Assembly (NCBI GenBank): GCA_000442125.1
Contig: KE546984.1
Location: 434,001-498,000 of the forward strand
DNA length: 64,000 nucleotides
DNA from: Opeltia flavorubescens
Lineage: Eukaryota; Ascomycota; Lecanoromycetes; Teloschistales; Teloschistaceae
Reading direction: 5' to 3'
In this document: positions 43,962 through 56,510 of the stretch, piece after piece
Numbering within the stretch: position 1 is the stretch's first letter
How the letters are laid out: each line of letters begins with the position of its first letter
Notes under the pieces: generated by a model
What the model saw: only the letters and a program-made list of their open reading frames with translations
Databases searched by the model: none
What the model was told of the DNA's origin: nothing
Position numbers and translations under genes: made by a program

Positions 43962-45121
43962 TCTGAGCGGAGGAGGTCAGTATCAGTAATTCTCTTTGAC
44001 ACACGACCAAGGCTGGAAGGTCATCAACAATGCAAAAGAGAATTTTACGAGGGTTAATGACGATGAAAGTCATGTCCGATAGAAGGCAGGGTGTTGCAAT
44101 TCCGAAACATATTAGCTATTCACATTCCAGTTAAAGACCTTACTTCAGCTCTTGCATTACAGACGATAAGCTTGCCTAATATGGAGTCAATGTATCGATA
44201 TCTAATCAATTTCGAGATTACTTGGATTTCCTACTGAATGTTACACCCAATGAGGTCTAGTTTGCTTTTTCTTCGATCTGATGCAAATATGGAGTAAAAT
44301 ACAATTCAGGGCACCACCTTACTGAATTGCTTGTTTCTACTACCTTCGATCCCATCCTTCTCAATGCATTATCAAGCCAGGGAGACCAGTAAGCTTCCTC
44401 AACAGTAGAAAGGAGGCCACCTCCCATCTTCTTCCTACTGTTGCAGAATACTGTAGCATCTTTGCGCTGGAGACATGGACATGAATCTCCTACTGAGAAG
44501 AATCAGTTGAATGTCATATATGCAGCTTCCTTGCCAAAGTACACTGGATAGTTGGGGCTTTGGAGCAGGTGATGCCTTCTTCTCCGTCTCTTGTTCTCTC
44601 CATCGCATTAACAGGGGCTTCATCGTGTTATTCAGTGCCACCACAAGAATTTGTTCCTGCATCCTGCAAAATGAATCTTGCCTCACGAATTGTCCCTTTG
44701 CCTGTGTATCAGATCATGCAAACTTCTCTTTAGAGTCCAGGTAATATCACCGCCATGATTATTATTGGGTCCTGCGCATGTTATGTGGGTGGCGCAGCAT
44801 GGATGCTACCGTTTGATCGAAATCAGCCTCAGGCTGGGTTCTCCTAACTCCAGCTTTTTTTCGTACTGAATCGCGATTCGCTGCAAGACCATTCGTGAAG
44901 ATGACAGGATCTTTGCCGCTGTTCTTCTCGTCCAGACATTCGTCACGGACGAGTCGACTCCACGCGAAGGATCGTCAACATCCCAGCCATAATTATACGA
45001 GGACCCGCGATGGATTCACCCTCATGTCACACCGTGTTCCTCTTTTTCAATCCATTTTATTTCGTCCGTGGGTGTTGTCTCTTCTTTCATCTCTTGCTTT
45101 CGTCTCTAAGTGTGGCTCACA
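43962..45121. other. Divergent intergenic region, no gene seen
   Basis: 1.16 kb between the DUF7730 and Kelch genes. It is AT-rich on the left; from about 44895 the plus strand has a different-frame ORF that overlaps the Kelch start and is likely leader. No TATA box or repeat stands out. Confidence 0.5.
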
Positions 45122-47236
45122 ATGTCGAAACCTTGGTCGTCTCTTATCTTGTTTGCGATTCTGTCTATTCATTCAGCATTCGGTAGTAGTGTCTTGTCAC
45201 TACCCAAATCCATTGTGCATAAGGACAAAGTAAGATCTCTGGAATCCCGACAAGCCTCAGGCGTTACCTCCACTCAAAATTTCGTTCGGCGAGGTTGGCA
45301 TGCTTGTAAGCATCAGTCTATTGATGTCCCTCGAACCACGAACTGACCTTGCACTCTGACAGCCGCGGTTGCCAAAAACTTTCTCTATATCGACGGTGGG
45401 GAATATTCATACAAAACGAGCGACGAAGCAATTACATATCAATACTGTAAGCCTTTCGTAGCATTACCTACTCAGAATTGAACTGAAAGGTCGCTCTAGC
45501 GAGTGCTACCCTTTCGATCGATCTATCAAACGATTGGCGAAATGATTCAGTGGTCTTGCACACCACCAACAAGCCAGCAGTAGCGCCAAAATTATCGAGC
45601 CCTGTATTCGCTTACGACGAGAAAAATGATATCTTTTATTCGGGTTTCTCGGGCAGAGTGTCTACTTTCGGAGACTCTCCTGCTCCGCCACCACTCTCGC
45701 TTTGGTCCTTCAAACCCGATGGCACTGGCAGTGGAACCTGGAAAAGGGAAATTTCCAGCGATGATTCCGAGTTCAATGGCATTTCACGATCATTCAAAGC
45801 ATACATAGCTTATGGAGGAGACGCTGCCCTTGTCCTAGGCGGTGTTGCGAACTTCGCGACTGATGACAATTATAAGGATGTGGGCAACGATATTGCTTTG
45901 CCCGGCTTACTGACTTTGAACATGACAACCAAAGCCTTCACTAATTCGACCGCGAAAATAAATCGTGAGTCAGGCGCAGTGTTAGGTAGGATGCATTATG
46001 TTCCTTCTTTCGGGCCAAATGGCCTCTTCATGGCAATGGGCGGAAGCTACATTCCCGAACATTCAACAGACAATCTCGTTAATTTTGGAAAAATCTGGGT
46101 TTATGAAGCAGAGACAGACACTTGGTTCAATCAAACTGCGACAGGCAACATTCCGCTGCCAAGAAAGGAATTTTGTCTTTCGGGTGCCAACTCAACAAAC
46201 GGGACTTATGAGATGTAAGCCATTCTTATACTTTGGCTGCTTATATACCCCTTTTCTAGCTGACCACTGTTCTAGCTTCTTGTATGGCGGTCAGAATGGC
46301 AATCTAGGCGCCGAGGCTGTTCCTTACGATGAAATCTTCATCTTGACCCTGCCAGCCTTCCGTTGGCTTAAAGTCGACTACCAACCACAAAACCCCCGGC
46401 ACGGCCACACATGCGAGTATGTAGGAGGAAGCCAGATCCTAAGCATCGGCGGTGTCGATTCGAACGCCCTCGTTCATGTCGGCAACTACGGCGACATCGA
46501 CAAAAGCAGTTTCAACTCCTCCGTCGACCCCTTCGCCCAAGGACTAGGCATCTTCGACATGACGACCTTGAAGTGGGCGGACCATTACTCGGCAAACCCA
46601 CCGGCATACGAGCAGTCTGAACTCGTCCGAAATTATTACACCCAGAACCCTCAGGATGGCTCGCAATTCTCGACTTCTGGGCTACGAGATCTTTTCAAAG
46701 TTACCCACTTCAGTCAAGGTAAGAATCTCCTTCCCTCCACCAATCCATATCTAGTAATCCATGCTGAGACGAAATACTTCTCAGATACCCCCACCAGCGG
46801 AAACAGCAACATCCCACCCGCACCCCACTCATCATCATCCACCTCCTCCTCCTCCTCCGACCACACAGGCGCCATAGCCGGCGGCGTCATCGGCGGCGTC
46901 GCCGGCATCGCTCTCGCAGCAACAGCAGCATTCTACCTCTTCCGCCGGCGCAAGCGAGGGCGATATGCAAAACCCACAGGTTCCAGTACCCCCGAAGAGC
47001 TTCAAGGCAATAATGCACAACAACTAGATGAGTCGCAGGCACACCAGCTCCAGGAGATAGACGGGAACCAGGTAGAGGGGTATTATAAGAGGGTGGATAA
47101 ATCTGATGGAGGGGAAGGAGGTGGGTATCATGATTTGCCGCCGCAGCATTTGGTGGAGATGGAGGAACCGAGGCCGGAGATGGGGGAGGGGATACCGGCG
47201 GAGATGGAGGCGAGTCCTGTGGGGAGGGGGAGGTAG
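45122..47236 (+). CDS. Kelch-repeat single-pass surface protein
   Basis: Exons are 45122-45305, 45363-45446, 45500-46214, 46276-46718 and 46785-47236, in phase, giving 625 aa. A signal peptide (SLILFAILSIHSAFG) starts the protein. The ectodomain carries Kelch-like blades: AVAKNFLYIDGGEYSY, DAALVLGGVANFA, LFMAMGGSYIPE followed by KIWVYEAETDTWFNQTATG, IFLYGGQNGN followed by YDEIFILTLPAFRWLKV, and ILSIGGVDSN, and many N-glycosylation sequons. Then come a Ser-rich stalk, a Gly-rich membrane helix (GAIAGGVIGGVAGIALAATAAFYLF), the RRRKRGRY stop-transfer patch and an acidic tail. Fungal proteins of this form are cell-surface or cell-end proteins of mostly unknown ligand. Intron 46719-46784 is 66 nt without a stop, so retained-intron transcripts would still be in frame. 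Confidence 0.9.
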
Positions 47237-47609
47237 TATGGTTTGTTTTGATTTTTGAGTTTTGAGGGAGGCGTTTATGGGGTATGAATGGATACCCTTT
47301 ATTCTAGACTCATGGATATGATAGATCATAGATACTAATATATTTGATTTCTTTTCATGCTCTGTTGCTTAGCTGTTCTGCTATGTACATGAGTGCAATG
47401 TCTATGACTGAGTTGTCATTCCGACTATATACAAACATGCATGGATTGTATATCACAGAGAGCCGTCTACAACTAATGTTACAAGGCTTCGTGGACATTT
47501 TGTCAATCTCCCACTCGCAAAGCCAAGTATATACCTCTTCATGCCACCGGGTTTCATCGTCTGTGAAGGATACTCGGCCCAATACTTATTACAATTCCAC
47601 AACATCCCA
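47237..47609. other. Convergent intergenic region, no gene seen
   Basis: 373 AT-rich bp between the Kelch and Erg26-like stops; both 3' UTRs lie here. Confidence 0.55.
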
Positions 47610-48782
47610 CTACCCCGACTTCTCCACCCCCTCCCTCTTCTCCCCCTCCTTCTCCAAAAACCACTCCACCGTCCTCCCCACCGCCTCCTCCATCCCCCAA
47701 ACAGGCCTATACCCCAGCACCCTCTGCGCCTTCCCCGTATCAAAATACCTAGTCATGCAACTATATTTCACAATCCCCCTCGTCATACTCGGCTGCTTTT
47801 TCCCCCAAAACAAGAGCCAAAAAACCCACTCCAACAATCCTGCTATAAATAAACCCAGCGGTTCATTGATCGCCCAGATGGATGTAGGTGCGGAGAGGGA
47901 AACGGGATCCCCAGCAGCGGCCCAGACGGAGCGGGCAAAGTCCCAGAAATAGATGGGTGTGGTGTTTGTGATGAAGAAAGGTACACCATCCGCTTGTTCA
48001 AAGTCCAAAGGTGGCATGGTGCCGAATTTTTGTACGGTGGTGAGAAGCGCGATAGCGGCGAGGATATGCGCATGAGCGGCATTACCCACGTACGTAAAGT
48101 CGAAGAGGTTGTTATTATCGCCCAATTGGAATTTCGTCTGGGATTTCCGCAGCGCTTTCATCATTCCTGGGATGAGTTGCATGTCCCCCTCGCCGAAGAG
48201 GCCTGCGGGGCGGAGAGCGGTGGTGAGCATTGACGGGGAGGAAGCGTGGCGGTTATGTTCTAGGACGAGGGCTTCGGCGCGGGCTTTGGTTTCCGAGTAG
48301 TATTCTGGTTGGCGGGGGGAGTAGAGGACGGGATATGCTTCGCTGGCGTTGGCGAGGGGGGAGACTGTGTCGTGGATTACGGAGCTGGAGGAGGTGTAGA
48401 TGAAAGCTTTGACGGTTTTGGATTCGGAGGATACGGTGAGGAGATTACGAGTCCCATCGACGTTAACACGGTCGAAGAGGGTTCGAGCGCGGCCGGTGTG
48501 GAGGGTTTTATTGTCGGACGTGAAGGCGGGGGAAGCGGTGTGGATTACTACCGTAGGGCGGACGGAAGAGAAGATAGGCCGAAGGGAGTCGAGAGAGGTG
48601 ATGTCTCCATTGTGATAGGTAACGTCGGGAAAGCGATTGTTCGTCGTGCGAAGGTCCAGCACAGACACGGTACAGGTGTAGGCATCGAGAAGTTGACGGA
48701 CAATGTGGTGGCCTAGGAATCCGCAACCACCGATGACGAGAACGGATCCGAGATCTAGAGGATGCTTATCTTCGGAAGTCAT
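47610..48782 (-). CDS. ERG26: Sterol-4-alpha-carboxylate 3-dehydrogenase, decarboxylating (Erg26-type)
   Basis: Single exon of 390 aa, an extended short-chain dehydrogenase of the 3-beta-HSD family. The NAD-binding motif is LVIGGCGFLGHHIVRQLL, with the acidic SVLDLR after strand 2. Catalysis uses Ser in FIYTSSSSV and the Y162-x-x-x-K166 pair in YYSETKARA. LRPAGLFGEGD and NLFDFTYVGNAAHAHILAA are strongly family-specific. Near the end a hydrophobic stretch (LGLFIAGLLEWVFWLLFW) should insert in the ER membrane. Erg26 oxidises and decarboxylates the C-4 carboxyl sterol in ergosterol synthesis, acting with Erg25, Erg27 and Erg28. No other ergosterol gene is in the window. The length is a little above yeast Erg26 (349 aa), mainly at the C-terminus. 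Confidence 0.92.
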   Translation of the reverse strand: MTSEDKHPLDLGSVLVIGGCGFLGHHIVRQLLDAYTCTVSVLDLRTTNNRFPDVTYHNGDITSLDSLRPIFSSVRPTVVIHTASPAFTSDNKTLHTGRARTLFDRVNVDGTRNLLTVSSESKTVKAFIYTSSSSVIHDTVSPLANASEAYPVLYSPRQPEYYSETKARAEALVLEHNRHASSPSMLTTALRPAGLFGEGDMQLIPGMMKALRKSQTKFQLGDNNNLFDFTYVGNAAHAHILAAIALLTTVQKFGTMPPLDFEQADGVPFFITNTTPIYFWDFARSVWAAAGDPVSLSAPTSIWAINEPLGLFIAGLLEWVFWLLFWGKKQPSMTRGIVKYSCMTRYFDTGKAQRVLGYRPVWGMEEAVGRTVEWFLEKEGEKREGVEKSG

Positions 48783-49375
48783 TGCAATGGCTCAATGCTG
48801 TAGTAGAAGCACAGTGGTGACAAAACGGGACAATAGTTGGAGTTGGATATCAGAGAGCTTAGATGTCGGAGGAAATTCTCGCCTCGTAAGGCTGACGAAC
48901 AGCTCTCACGGCTCTCTAGTACCCCTTTTCCCCCTTTTCCTTCCACCGGTACTCAAGAAAAATCCTGCGAGGTTATGATAAAGACGGAAAAAATTATCGG
49001 TAGACTTCATGGGATCTCATTGATACATCTCGGCAAATCCAGGGTTTTACTAGTCCTGAATATATACAGTATGGTAGCTGCTTCATGTCTTTCCCTTGGA
49101 TCCCCTTCCAATCCCAGCAATGACTCCAATGTACATCGTAAAGGAAGACATTGCAATCCTCGTCCCTAAAATTCCATCCTACAGAGCTCCAAAGGCGCCA
49201 ATCGCTCAAAAAACTTTGAAGGGACTGTCACTTGCCCCTGTAGAGGAGAAAACAACGGACAAGAAAGGGAAGCGCTGAGAAGCGACATGCGTCGATTTCA
49301 GCTCAACCAGAATAGAGCAAAAAAGGAAGAAGGAGTGGCCAAATAGTGTACACGATGAGAGTTGGTTGATTGTCG
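48783..49375. other. Intergenic, no supported gene
   Basis: 593 bp between two minus-strand genes, covering the ERG26 promoter and the RIM15 3' UTR. Short frames on both strands at 49096-49278 were examined and not accepted (see rejected items). Confidence 0.45.
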
Positions 49376-52300
49376 TCACCTCAAGCTCGGAGACTTTGGT
49401 TCCATGTCATTTCCAGACTTCTCGCCACGCGCGGCTCCTATAGGCCTGGGCGTAGCATCCACGTCCATATCTACTACAATCGCCGTGCCCCCGCTGGCTT
49501 TCTTCTCAAAAATTTCGGGTGGCTCAATCGTAGCATTCACTTCACCCTCGATCCCTGTCTCCAGGATCGGGGGTTCTGTCGGCCGTATCGCTACTCCATC
49601 TTCACCCGCATGGTGCAGCGGTACTACGGACCCGCATTCTGAGGTCACGCTTCCTCGACTATTGGTCCTCAACATCTCGGTAGATAGTTTAGACCCACGT
49701 GGTGTTCTTGTTTGAGGACTGCGTGCACGACCTTGCAGATGATGCCCTAGCTCTTCATCCTCGTCATCACCGGATTCAGCACATTCATGCCGATGCTTCT
49801 CGATATTTTCGCGCTTGGCTTTGATAGCTTCGACTGAACGTTGTTTGCGCGGGGTACGCAGGTCGAAATCAGGCGGTGCCGAGTTAAGATGGATGAGGTG
49901 AGGCAGACCAGGATGCAGGAAGGGTGGGTTTTGAGGGATGGATGAAGCATCGTCGACTGGTGAGATGATTCCAAGACCACTGACTTCTTGCCAGTCATGG
50001 GCTTTGTTACCACCGATGATAACGGGAATATCTTCGGTGTTCGTGGAATCAGTATCGCCAAAGAAGCTGGACCCAATAGAGTGCTGCCGCGAATTTCGAT
50101 AAACAAGGTTTTGAGCGAAAGGGCCCGATGACTGCGAGCTGGGGCTGTCTTCCGCATGACGTGACTCTTGCCTGAGGCCAGAAGGCGGCATCTGCTGGCT
50201 GCTGTAGCCTGGTGGTGGTGGCTTCCATTGGCAGAGATTGCAGAGGGCTTCGGTAAGTTTCGTTACGGTCGGTGGTTTCTCAATGAGAGAATCGAAGTGA
50301 TGGGTTTGAGGAAGCTCCTTCAGATATCCCGTCACGCAAATGATGGGTGTCTGGGTATTGGCACTCTTTGTATCCCGTATCATGCGAGCAACGTCTGCGC
50401 CGTTGATCTGTGGCAATTTAAACTCCATCAGGATGATGTCAAATTGGACTTCGCTCATCGCATATCGTGCGGCTTCAGGTCCATTGACGACAGAAATCGT
50501 CCTACACCTCAGCTTCTCCAAGAGCCGCTCCATTACCATTCTAGAGACGGGATGGTCCTCGCACACCAAGACATCCAAGGGACGGAAAGCTGGACCTTCG
50601 CCCATGCTGAGATAGGACATTCTTCTTGAGCTCTGCCGTCGTCTCTGTACACGTAGAAGGGCCTTGGCACGTGGATCTTCGTTGTCAGACGAGGATGGGG
50701 AGATGTCGATGACTTGACTTCTCCGCTTGTGATGATGACTGAGGGGCTTAGCCGGGACAATCTCGCCCTCCTGGGACCCAACTGTTTGAGACCGTGCCCG
50801 GGCTGAGGGTATGCTGTGGGGCCGAGGGAAAGCAGGCGTCTTGTCAGGCGATGCAACCGGTGGGCCCATGGATAATCGCCCTGTCTTTATCGGTGACGAT
50901 GTAGTCGATGTGTTCGAGTACGAATTTGGGAGTTTTGGGACATCGAAAAAGTTTCCCGGTTGCAGTGAGCTGCTCGACTGATGCGACAGGGTTGATGATG
51001 TGCTCGAGGTCTTTCTGCGTTCATGATTCTGNCCTGCCGTAAATTGTACCAGCAAAGGTGACGATGGCTGGGAAGCTCTGTTCGGCGACGCATTTGCTTG
51101 GCTGAGACCGGAAGGCGACGCAGGTCGATTGTGTCCTCTATTTGCCGATAAGGCTCGCTTGAGAGGCATTGGTAGAAGAGGGCTGCCTTCCAATGACGGG
51201 CTCGGCGACATGGCGCTGGATGGCTGACTCGGCAAAGCAGCTTTATTTGGCTTCTGTGCTGCCTCAGCACGTAGCTTTTGTAGCACATCCTTGTTGGCTT
51301 TCTCCAATACCGGCAGATTCTTGAATGCGAAATTGCCAAAGTCATCAGTCGCGACAGGTTCACTAAGCCTCCGGCTCCGGCCATCTCGAACATGAGCTGG
51401 GATATGAAGCGGCATGAGACCGCGTTTCATCGAGTTCACCTGGCTACGCACCCGCGAGAGCGCATCATGCGGTCTTTCTGGATAGTCTGCTCCCGGCGTA
51501 GCTGCTGGCGAGGAAGCTTGGTCTTCCAATTCCTCGGCAAAGGCCTGCAGTGTCGCACCTCTAGTGTCAAAGTACTCCGTATCCTCTGGGTTTTCAGGGG
51601 CAGGGATGAACTGGGCTTCGTCTTCGAGCAGTGTTTGCCAATTTATGCTCGAAAACCAAACATGTTTCCGTATCTCCTCTCCGCCTGATGCGAACTTCTC
51701 TTGCATGTTCCCTCCGAGACGCTCCTTAGGGTTGATGGTCATCAGCCGCTCCATGAGATCCTTGGCCTCAGTAGAAACAATCGACATCTCTTCTTCGTCC
51801 GGCCAGTCTATGCGGCGCGCCAGGATGTTTTCGAAGACCTTCTCTGGTGTACTCGCATGAAACGGAGGATATCCGAACAGGAACTCGAATAGGATACATC
51901 CAAGGGACCACCAATCGCTCATCTCATCTTGTCCAAGACCGTTAATGGTTTCCGGGGCTAGGTAATCTGGAGTTCCTACAAATCGCCGATTCTGGTCTTC
52001 CGGATCAAAAAGTGCCATTGGTGGTGGCAACATTCCTGACTGAGGAGGTGTATGCATCGAGATCCCACTAGCATTACTGATACTCGGTTGAAGGATATAC
52101 GGATCCGGAGAACCACCTCCTTCGCTCTGGGTCTCTTCTTCAATCGGTGCTCCCCGCGGATTTGGCTCATCATTTAAAGAGAAGTTACGAAACATGACGC
52201 TAAATGTATCGCTATTTCCGCTATCGCTTCGATATCCCGACTTTCTACGCGAGTGTTGTCGTCCGAGGGTGCTATCTTTGTTCAGGCTGAAGTACGACGG

Positions 52301-55177
52301 CTGACCGATTGAACCTGCCAGATCGGGTGTCATTATCGGGGTTGAAGACGGTGAGTGGTTCCCTTGCAGATCGAATGAGGCTGAACGGGAGGAGGCCATA
52401 GATGTGGCCCTGGCAAATGGACCATATTTGAGTATGTCTGGTGGAGTTGATTCTTTCGGGCTTTTCAAATGACGTTTTTGACGACCGATGAGCCCCATCC
52501 GGGACAGACCAAAGTCTGTCAGCTTCAAATGGCCTTTCTGGTCAATGAGAAGATTGTCAGGTTTCAAATCTCGATGAACTATTCCACGGCTGTGCAAGTG
52601 CTCGACACCAAGGACAACCTCTGCGAGATACTTTTTCGCCCAATCTTCCGGTAGACCACCGAGAACTTTCACCAAAGACGCGCAGTCACCTCCATTGAGA
52701 TACTCCATGACCAAGTAGAGATAATCCTTGCTTGAAAAGGTCCAATACAATTTTGCAACAAAATCGCTTTCCCCTTGCCACATCATGATAGCTCTTTCGG
52801 CTTTGACATTGGTGACTTGGTTTTTGGCTACCATGTCGGCCTTCTTCAGGACTTTAATGGCGAAATAATCTCCAGTGGATTTCTTCTTGGAGAGATAAAC
52901 ACTTCCAAAGGCACCCTTGCTGATGGGCTTGATGATCTCAAAATCTTTGATTGATGTTGGCACGGCTCTAGCTTGTGGGTGGCTCAAGGACGCCAGTCTT
53001 GGGGAAGGCGGGGGTTTCGATAGATCAATGGATGATGAAGCCGCCGATGATTGACGGCGATGGCGCTGACTATGTATCACAGGTGAAGAGGAATGCTCGT
53101 TCATGGATAGAGAAGGCGAGGTAACTGGAGATGGAACGCTTTCCTGGTGGAGTGGGATGCGTGGCTTGGCAACATTAAGAGGTGAAGATGGCTGCATCGG
53201 CCGAGCAGGCGATGATTGGCGATGCGGTGATGGTACATTTGGAAGCTTGAGACTCCTCCGTTTGTATTCGTTGGTACTTGAAGAGCGAGGCAGAGAGCTA
53301 GGGGATTCCGTTTGCCTCCCGTCTCCCACAACAGAAGTAGATAGATTCGAGTCGCTCTCACCAGCATCGCTGCCCATGTACATCGAGCTACGCTTGCTGA
53401 CGGACTGCGATCGGTTCAAAAAAGCGATATTAGTCATGTTAGATCGAGGGGTGGGGCACTCCAAAGGACTGCTTGACCTTGATGACGGTGCTAGCGATGT
53501 AGGCCGTCGCTCAAGGCTGGCGGACAAAGACGACACAGAGGTATTGCGTAAAGTAGACGCCATGGCAGGCTGCCCGTCGTAGGAGCGAACGAAATAGGCA
53601 TCTTCGCGGGCAGAAAGAGGTTGCTCCGCAGCAGGCGTTTCCTCCTCCTCTTCCATGCCTGAGCTTGATGAAGAGTCGCTTAATTGACCAGCAGCAATGC
53701 TTGCTGCCTTTCGCATGGCAGCATCAATACAATCCGCAACTAGAGCACTGGTTTCCACGCGGATTCGCTCCGAGTATTCGATGATGCCCCTATGTCTAAG
53801 GATAGCCTCGACTTTGGCCCGAGCGACATTTTCGGTATCTGCGCTGAGAACGGCTAAACCTTGTTCTTGGTCCATCGTATGGCTGCTTGGAGACTGCCAG
53901 CCTAAGATCTGAGAAATACGTGATTCTGACTGCGGTGATTGCGCTCTACAAGCCGCCCCATCTTGGATCCTAACATCTCTTATGGCTGGAGTGTTGATCT
54001 CTAGTGCGGTATCACACAAATCAAGGATTAATTCTACGATCCTTGACAGCGGACGCCGCACCGCGAAAGATCTAGAGCGGACATGGCCTTGTCTCGTGAC
54101 CGATGGATCTCGGGAACTTGATACTGACGGCGACGCTCGACCCGATTCTGAGGCCGGCGAAGAATTGGAAGACGGCCCAATTGGGAAGCCCTTATATTCT
54201 GGCTGGGGAGGGGGAACGCTAATTATATCACCCGATACAGGCCGACGTTTCTGAGCTTCAAGAGCATCAAGCACCTTGACAATGGTGTTCCGATGGTCGG
54301 ATAGGGCTTCTTGTGCAAGCTGGACACCCATTTCGGCCCTATACTCTTGCAAACAGACTTCCGAGTGCTTCTCAAACCACCACGGTGTGATCTGTCGTTC
54401 ACAAATACGGCAAAGGACCGGCAGCGGAGGAGGATGATTTTCTGGATCATTGGCTCCTACGTCTGCTAATGCAGTCAAATAATGAGCGAGCATCTCAGCT
54501 CCAACACCAAGTGACTCGATCAGCAAATCAGGCAGATCGATGGTGATCTCTCGTGGCTTTGGAGCGGGTCTGATCATCCACATCGTCTAAATGCCAATTT
54601 AGCTTCGCACAGCAAACCGCCAAGTGGGATGGGAAAAACATACATGGCTTTCTCCAGCTGAAGTTCTATCGTACACCATTATACCTTGACCTTCGAGGCT
54701 TATGAAGTCTTCCTTCTCGACAGCGTTCTCTGCTTGAGCCTCCGTGTCCTCCTGTGGCATACTGCGATCGTCATCGCTCTCAGCTTCAAGAGAGGCCGCA
54801 ATTCCGCGACGAACATGAAAGCGGACAATCTGGCTTCTTGAATCATCTTGCTTCATCGATTCCACAGCATCAGAGAAGGTATCTTTGTTGGAGAGCAGCA
54901 GGTCTTTGATGGGAGTTCCTTTAATCTTGTCGGCGGAGCCCCCAACGACGTCCTTCCATGACGGACTAACCCAACGGATAATTCCATCTAAGCTGAGGTC
55001 GAGGATAACGTTGAGGGACTGCTCAGCGGCTTGTTTGAGGTCTTCGCGCTCGTCACGGATGTTCATACTGTCTGTCCGTTGCATTGGGGCCCTATTTGAG
55101 GTATCTTCTTGGCGAAGAGCGGCCACAGCTGGGTAAGCAAGGGACGGCTGGCTGTCGTTGTCGATTTGTGCGGCCAT
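49376..55177 (-). CDS. RIM15: Rim15-type protein kinase with PAS, split kinase and receiver domains
   Basis: Exons on the minus strand are 55177-54644 and 54586-49376, giving 1914 aa. The N-terminal PAS domain (about residues 45-120) contains VILDLSLDGIIRWVSPSWKDVVG. A C2HC zinc motif follows (Cys237, Cys240, His252, Cys256 in LCRICERQITPWWFEKHSEVC). The AGC kinase starts near 722 (FEIIKPISKGAFGSVYLSKK, AIKVLKK, HRDLKPDNLL, TDFGLSRMG). It is split by about 190 residues before GTPDYLAPE, the hallmark of the Rim15/Greatwall group. A receiver domain lies at about 1512-1627 (VLVCEDHPVSRMVM, FDIILMEFKLP, CVTGYLKE, EKP), but the phospho-acceptor is Glu1566 rather than Asp. Rim15 controls entry into quiescence below TORC1, PKA and Sch9, via endosulfine phosphorylation. 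The n at 51032 leaves one residue unknown, outside the catalytic parts. Confidence 0.95.
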
Positions 55178-56510
55178 GGTGGCTCAAGGGATAGCTAACA
55201 AAGGCCAGTAGCCCTGAAAGCCCCGAAGGCCTTCGTGAGGGTCGTGCCAGAGGTGATCACATTAGCATTGGTCATACATGTATGTATATGCTGAAATATC
55301 TGAAAGGGATCGAAGTATCGGTTCTGAATGGATCTGAAAGTAACGGCATTTGGTGTCTGGCAGGAAGAAATGTTTTTTATCTTTTCTCATTGAACGTAGG
55401 ACTCGGGCTGATAGATCAAAGAGCGGAAGGCAGCTCAGCCCGCCACCGAGTCATACTTGGCCACCGAGCATATGTACGGCCAGACGAAGGACTACAAGCC
55501 GTAAGGACTTCAGTCGATGTGATAATGGGATGCAGAGGTCGAGCAGAGAGAATTCTGTAGCAGCAAAAAAAGACAGCGGTTATTGCTCCAACTGTCGGAC
55601 CTGACTTTCTGCAGTCAACTGGCTAAAGGTGGGGTCGTCTTGGCGTCGGCCCCTGCTGATAACACGAACCGTGAAGAGAATTCGTCTAAAGGAGAAACAT
55701 GACCACTATCTCGCTGAAACGCTCTCTTGTTGCAACTATGGATCATACATGCGCCACCTTCTTTGCCTTCAGCGACACAGACTGTCTCATAACGCCGTCT
55801 CATCTTTTCTTTTTCGGCAGTCAGGCGGTGCACCGTTCCGCACCGACGTCATCCATCGAACAAAGTATCCTTTGCTAAGGAACAAAGCGATCTACATCGA
55901 GTTCTCTAGCCAACGCATCCTCCTAAAGAAGCGGTCAAGTGATCAATTACTACGTCCTTGTATGATCATGCAAAGGACGATTCGGGTAGCGGAGCGCATG
56001 CACCATGGAGGAACAAGAACCACTGACCTCAGTAGCCGACGAACTAATGGTGCAGTCGGGTTCAACCTCAAGCTTTCCCCGGATAGACTAATCGTTGTAT
56101 CGAATCATGTGGGGTAATGAGCTTAGGAGAAATTAATTGCCTTGGTCCCTTGATTTTGGCAGACCAGCCTTCTATGGATCGCAGAACGACGGACCTTACG
56201 TTGGCTGGTGCTGATTGGGAGGACGAGCAAGCAAATGTTGACAGGACATGAGCGCATATTCTACATACTGTAGGACTTCGTTGCCATGCACATGCAATAT
56301 GCCGATCTGCTATATATACAGCGCGTCGAACAGCGGCAGTTCCACCTCGATTAAGCTCCATATGTCGAGTATGTACGATGACATCTGTGCGACCCTGATC
56401 CTTTTCCACCAGCTAACTTGCACCGCCTGCTTATCAATCAACCCATATTCAAACACCAAACATCGCATCAAAAGGGGTATCACTAAATCGAAAAGCGCCT
56501 CATGTAAATG
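55178..56510. other. Intergenic, RIM15 promoter region
   Basis: 1.3 kb between two minus-strand genes. The right part holds the 3' UTR of the kinesin gene. A 162-codon plus-strand frame at 55629-56117 has no recognisable motif and is not called. Confidence 0.5.

Noticed and set aside
49096-49278. Small plus-strand ORF (60 codons) and minus-strand frames between ERG26 and RIM15
   Set aside because: I compared them with small mitochondrial ATP synthase and membrane subunits; no frame on either strand gave a convincing match or a consistent splice pattern.
55629-56117. 162-codon plus-strand frame upstream of RIM15
   Set aside because: Composition is Arg/Ser/Leu-rich as in random frames, with no motif; it lies in the likely RIM15 promoter.
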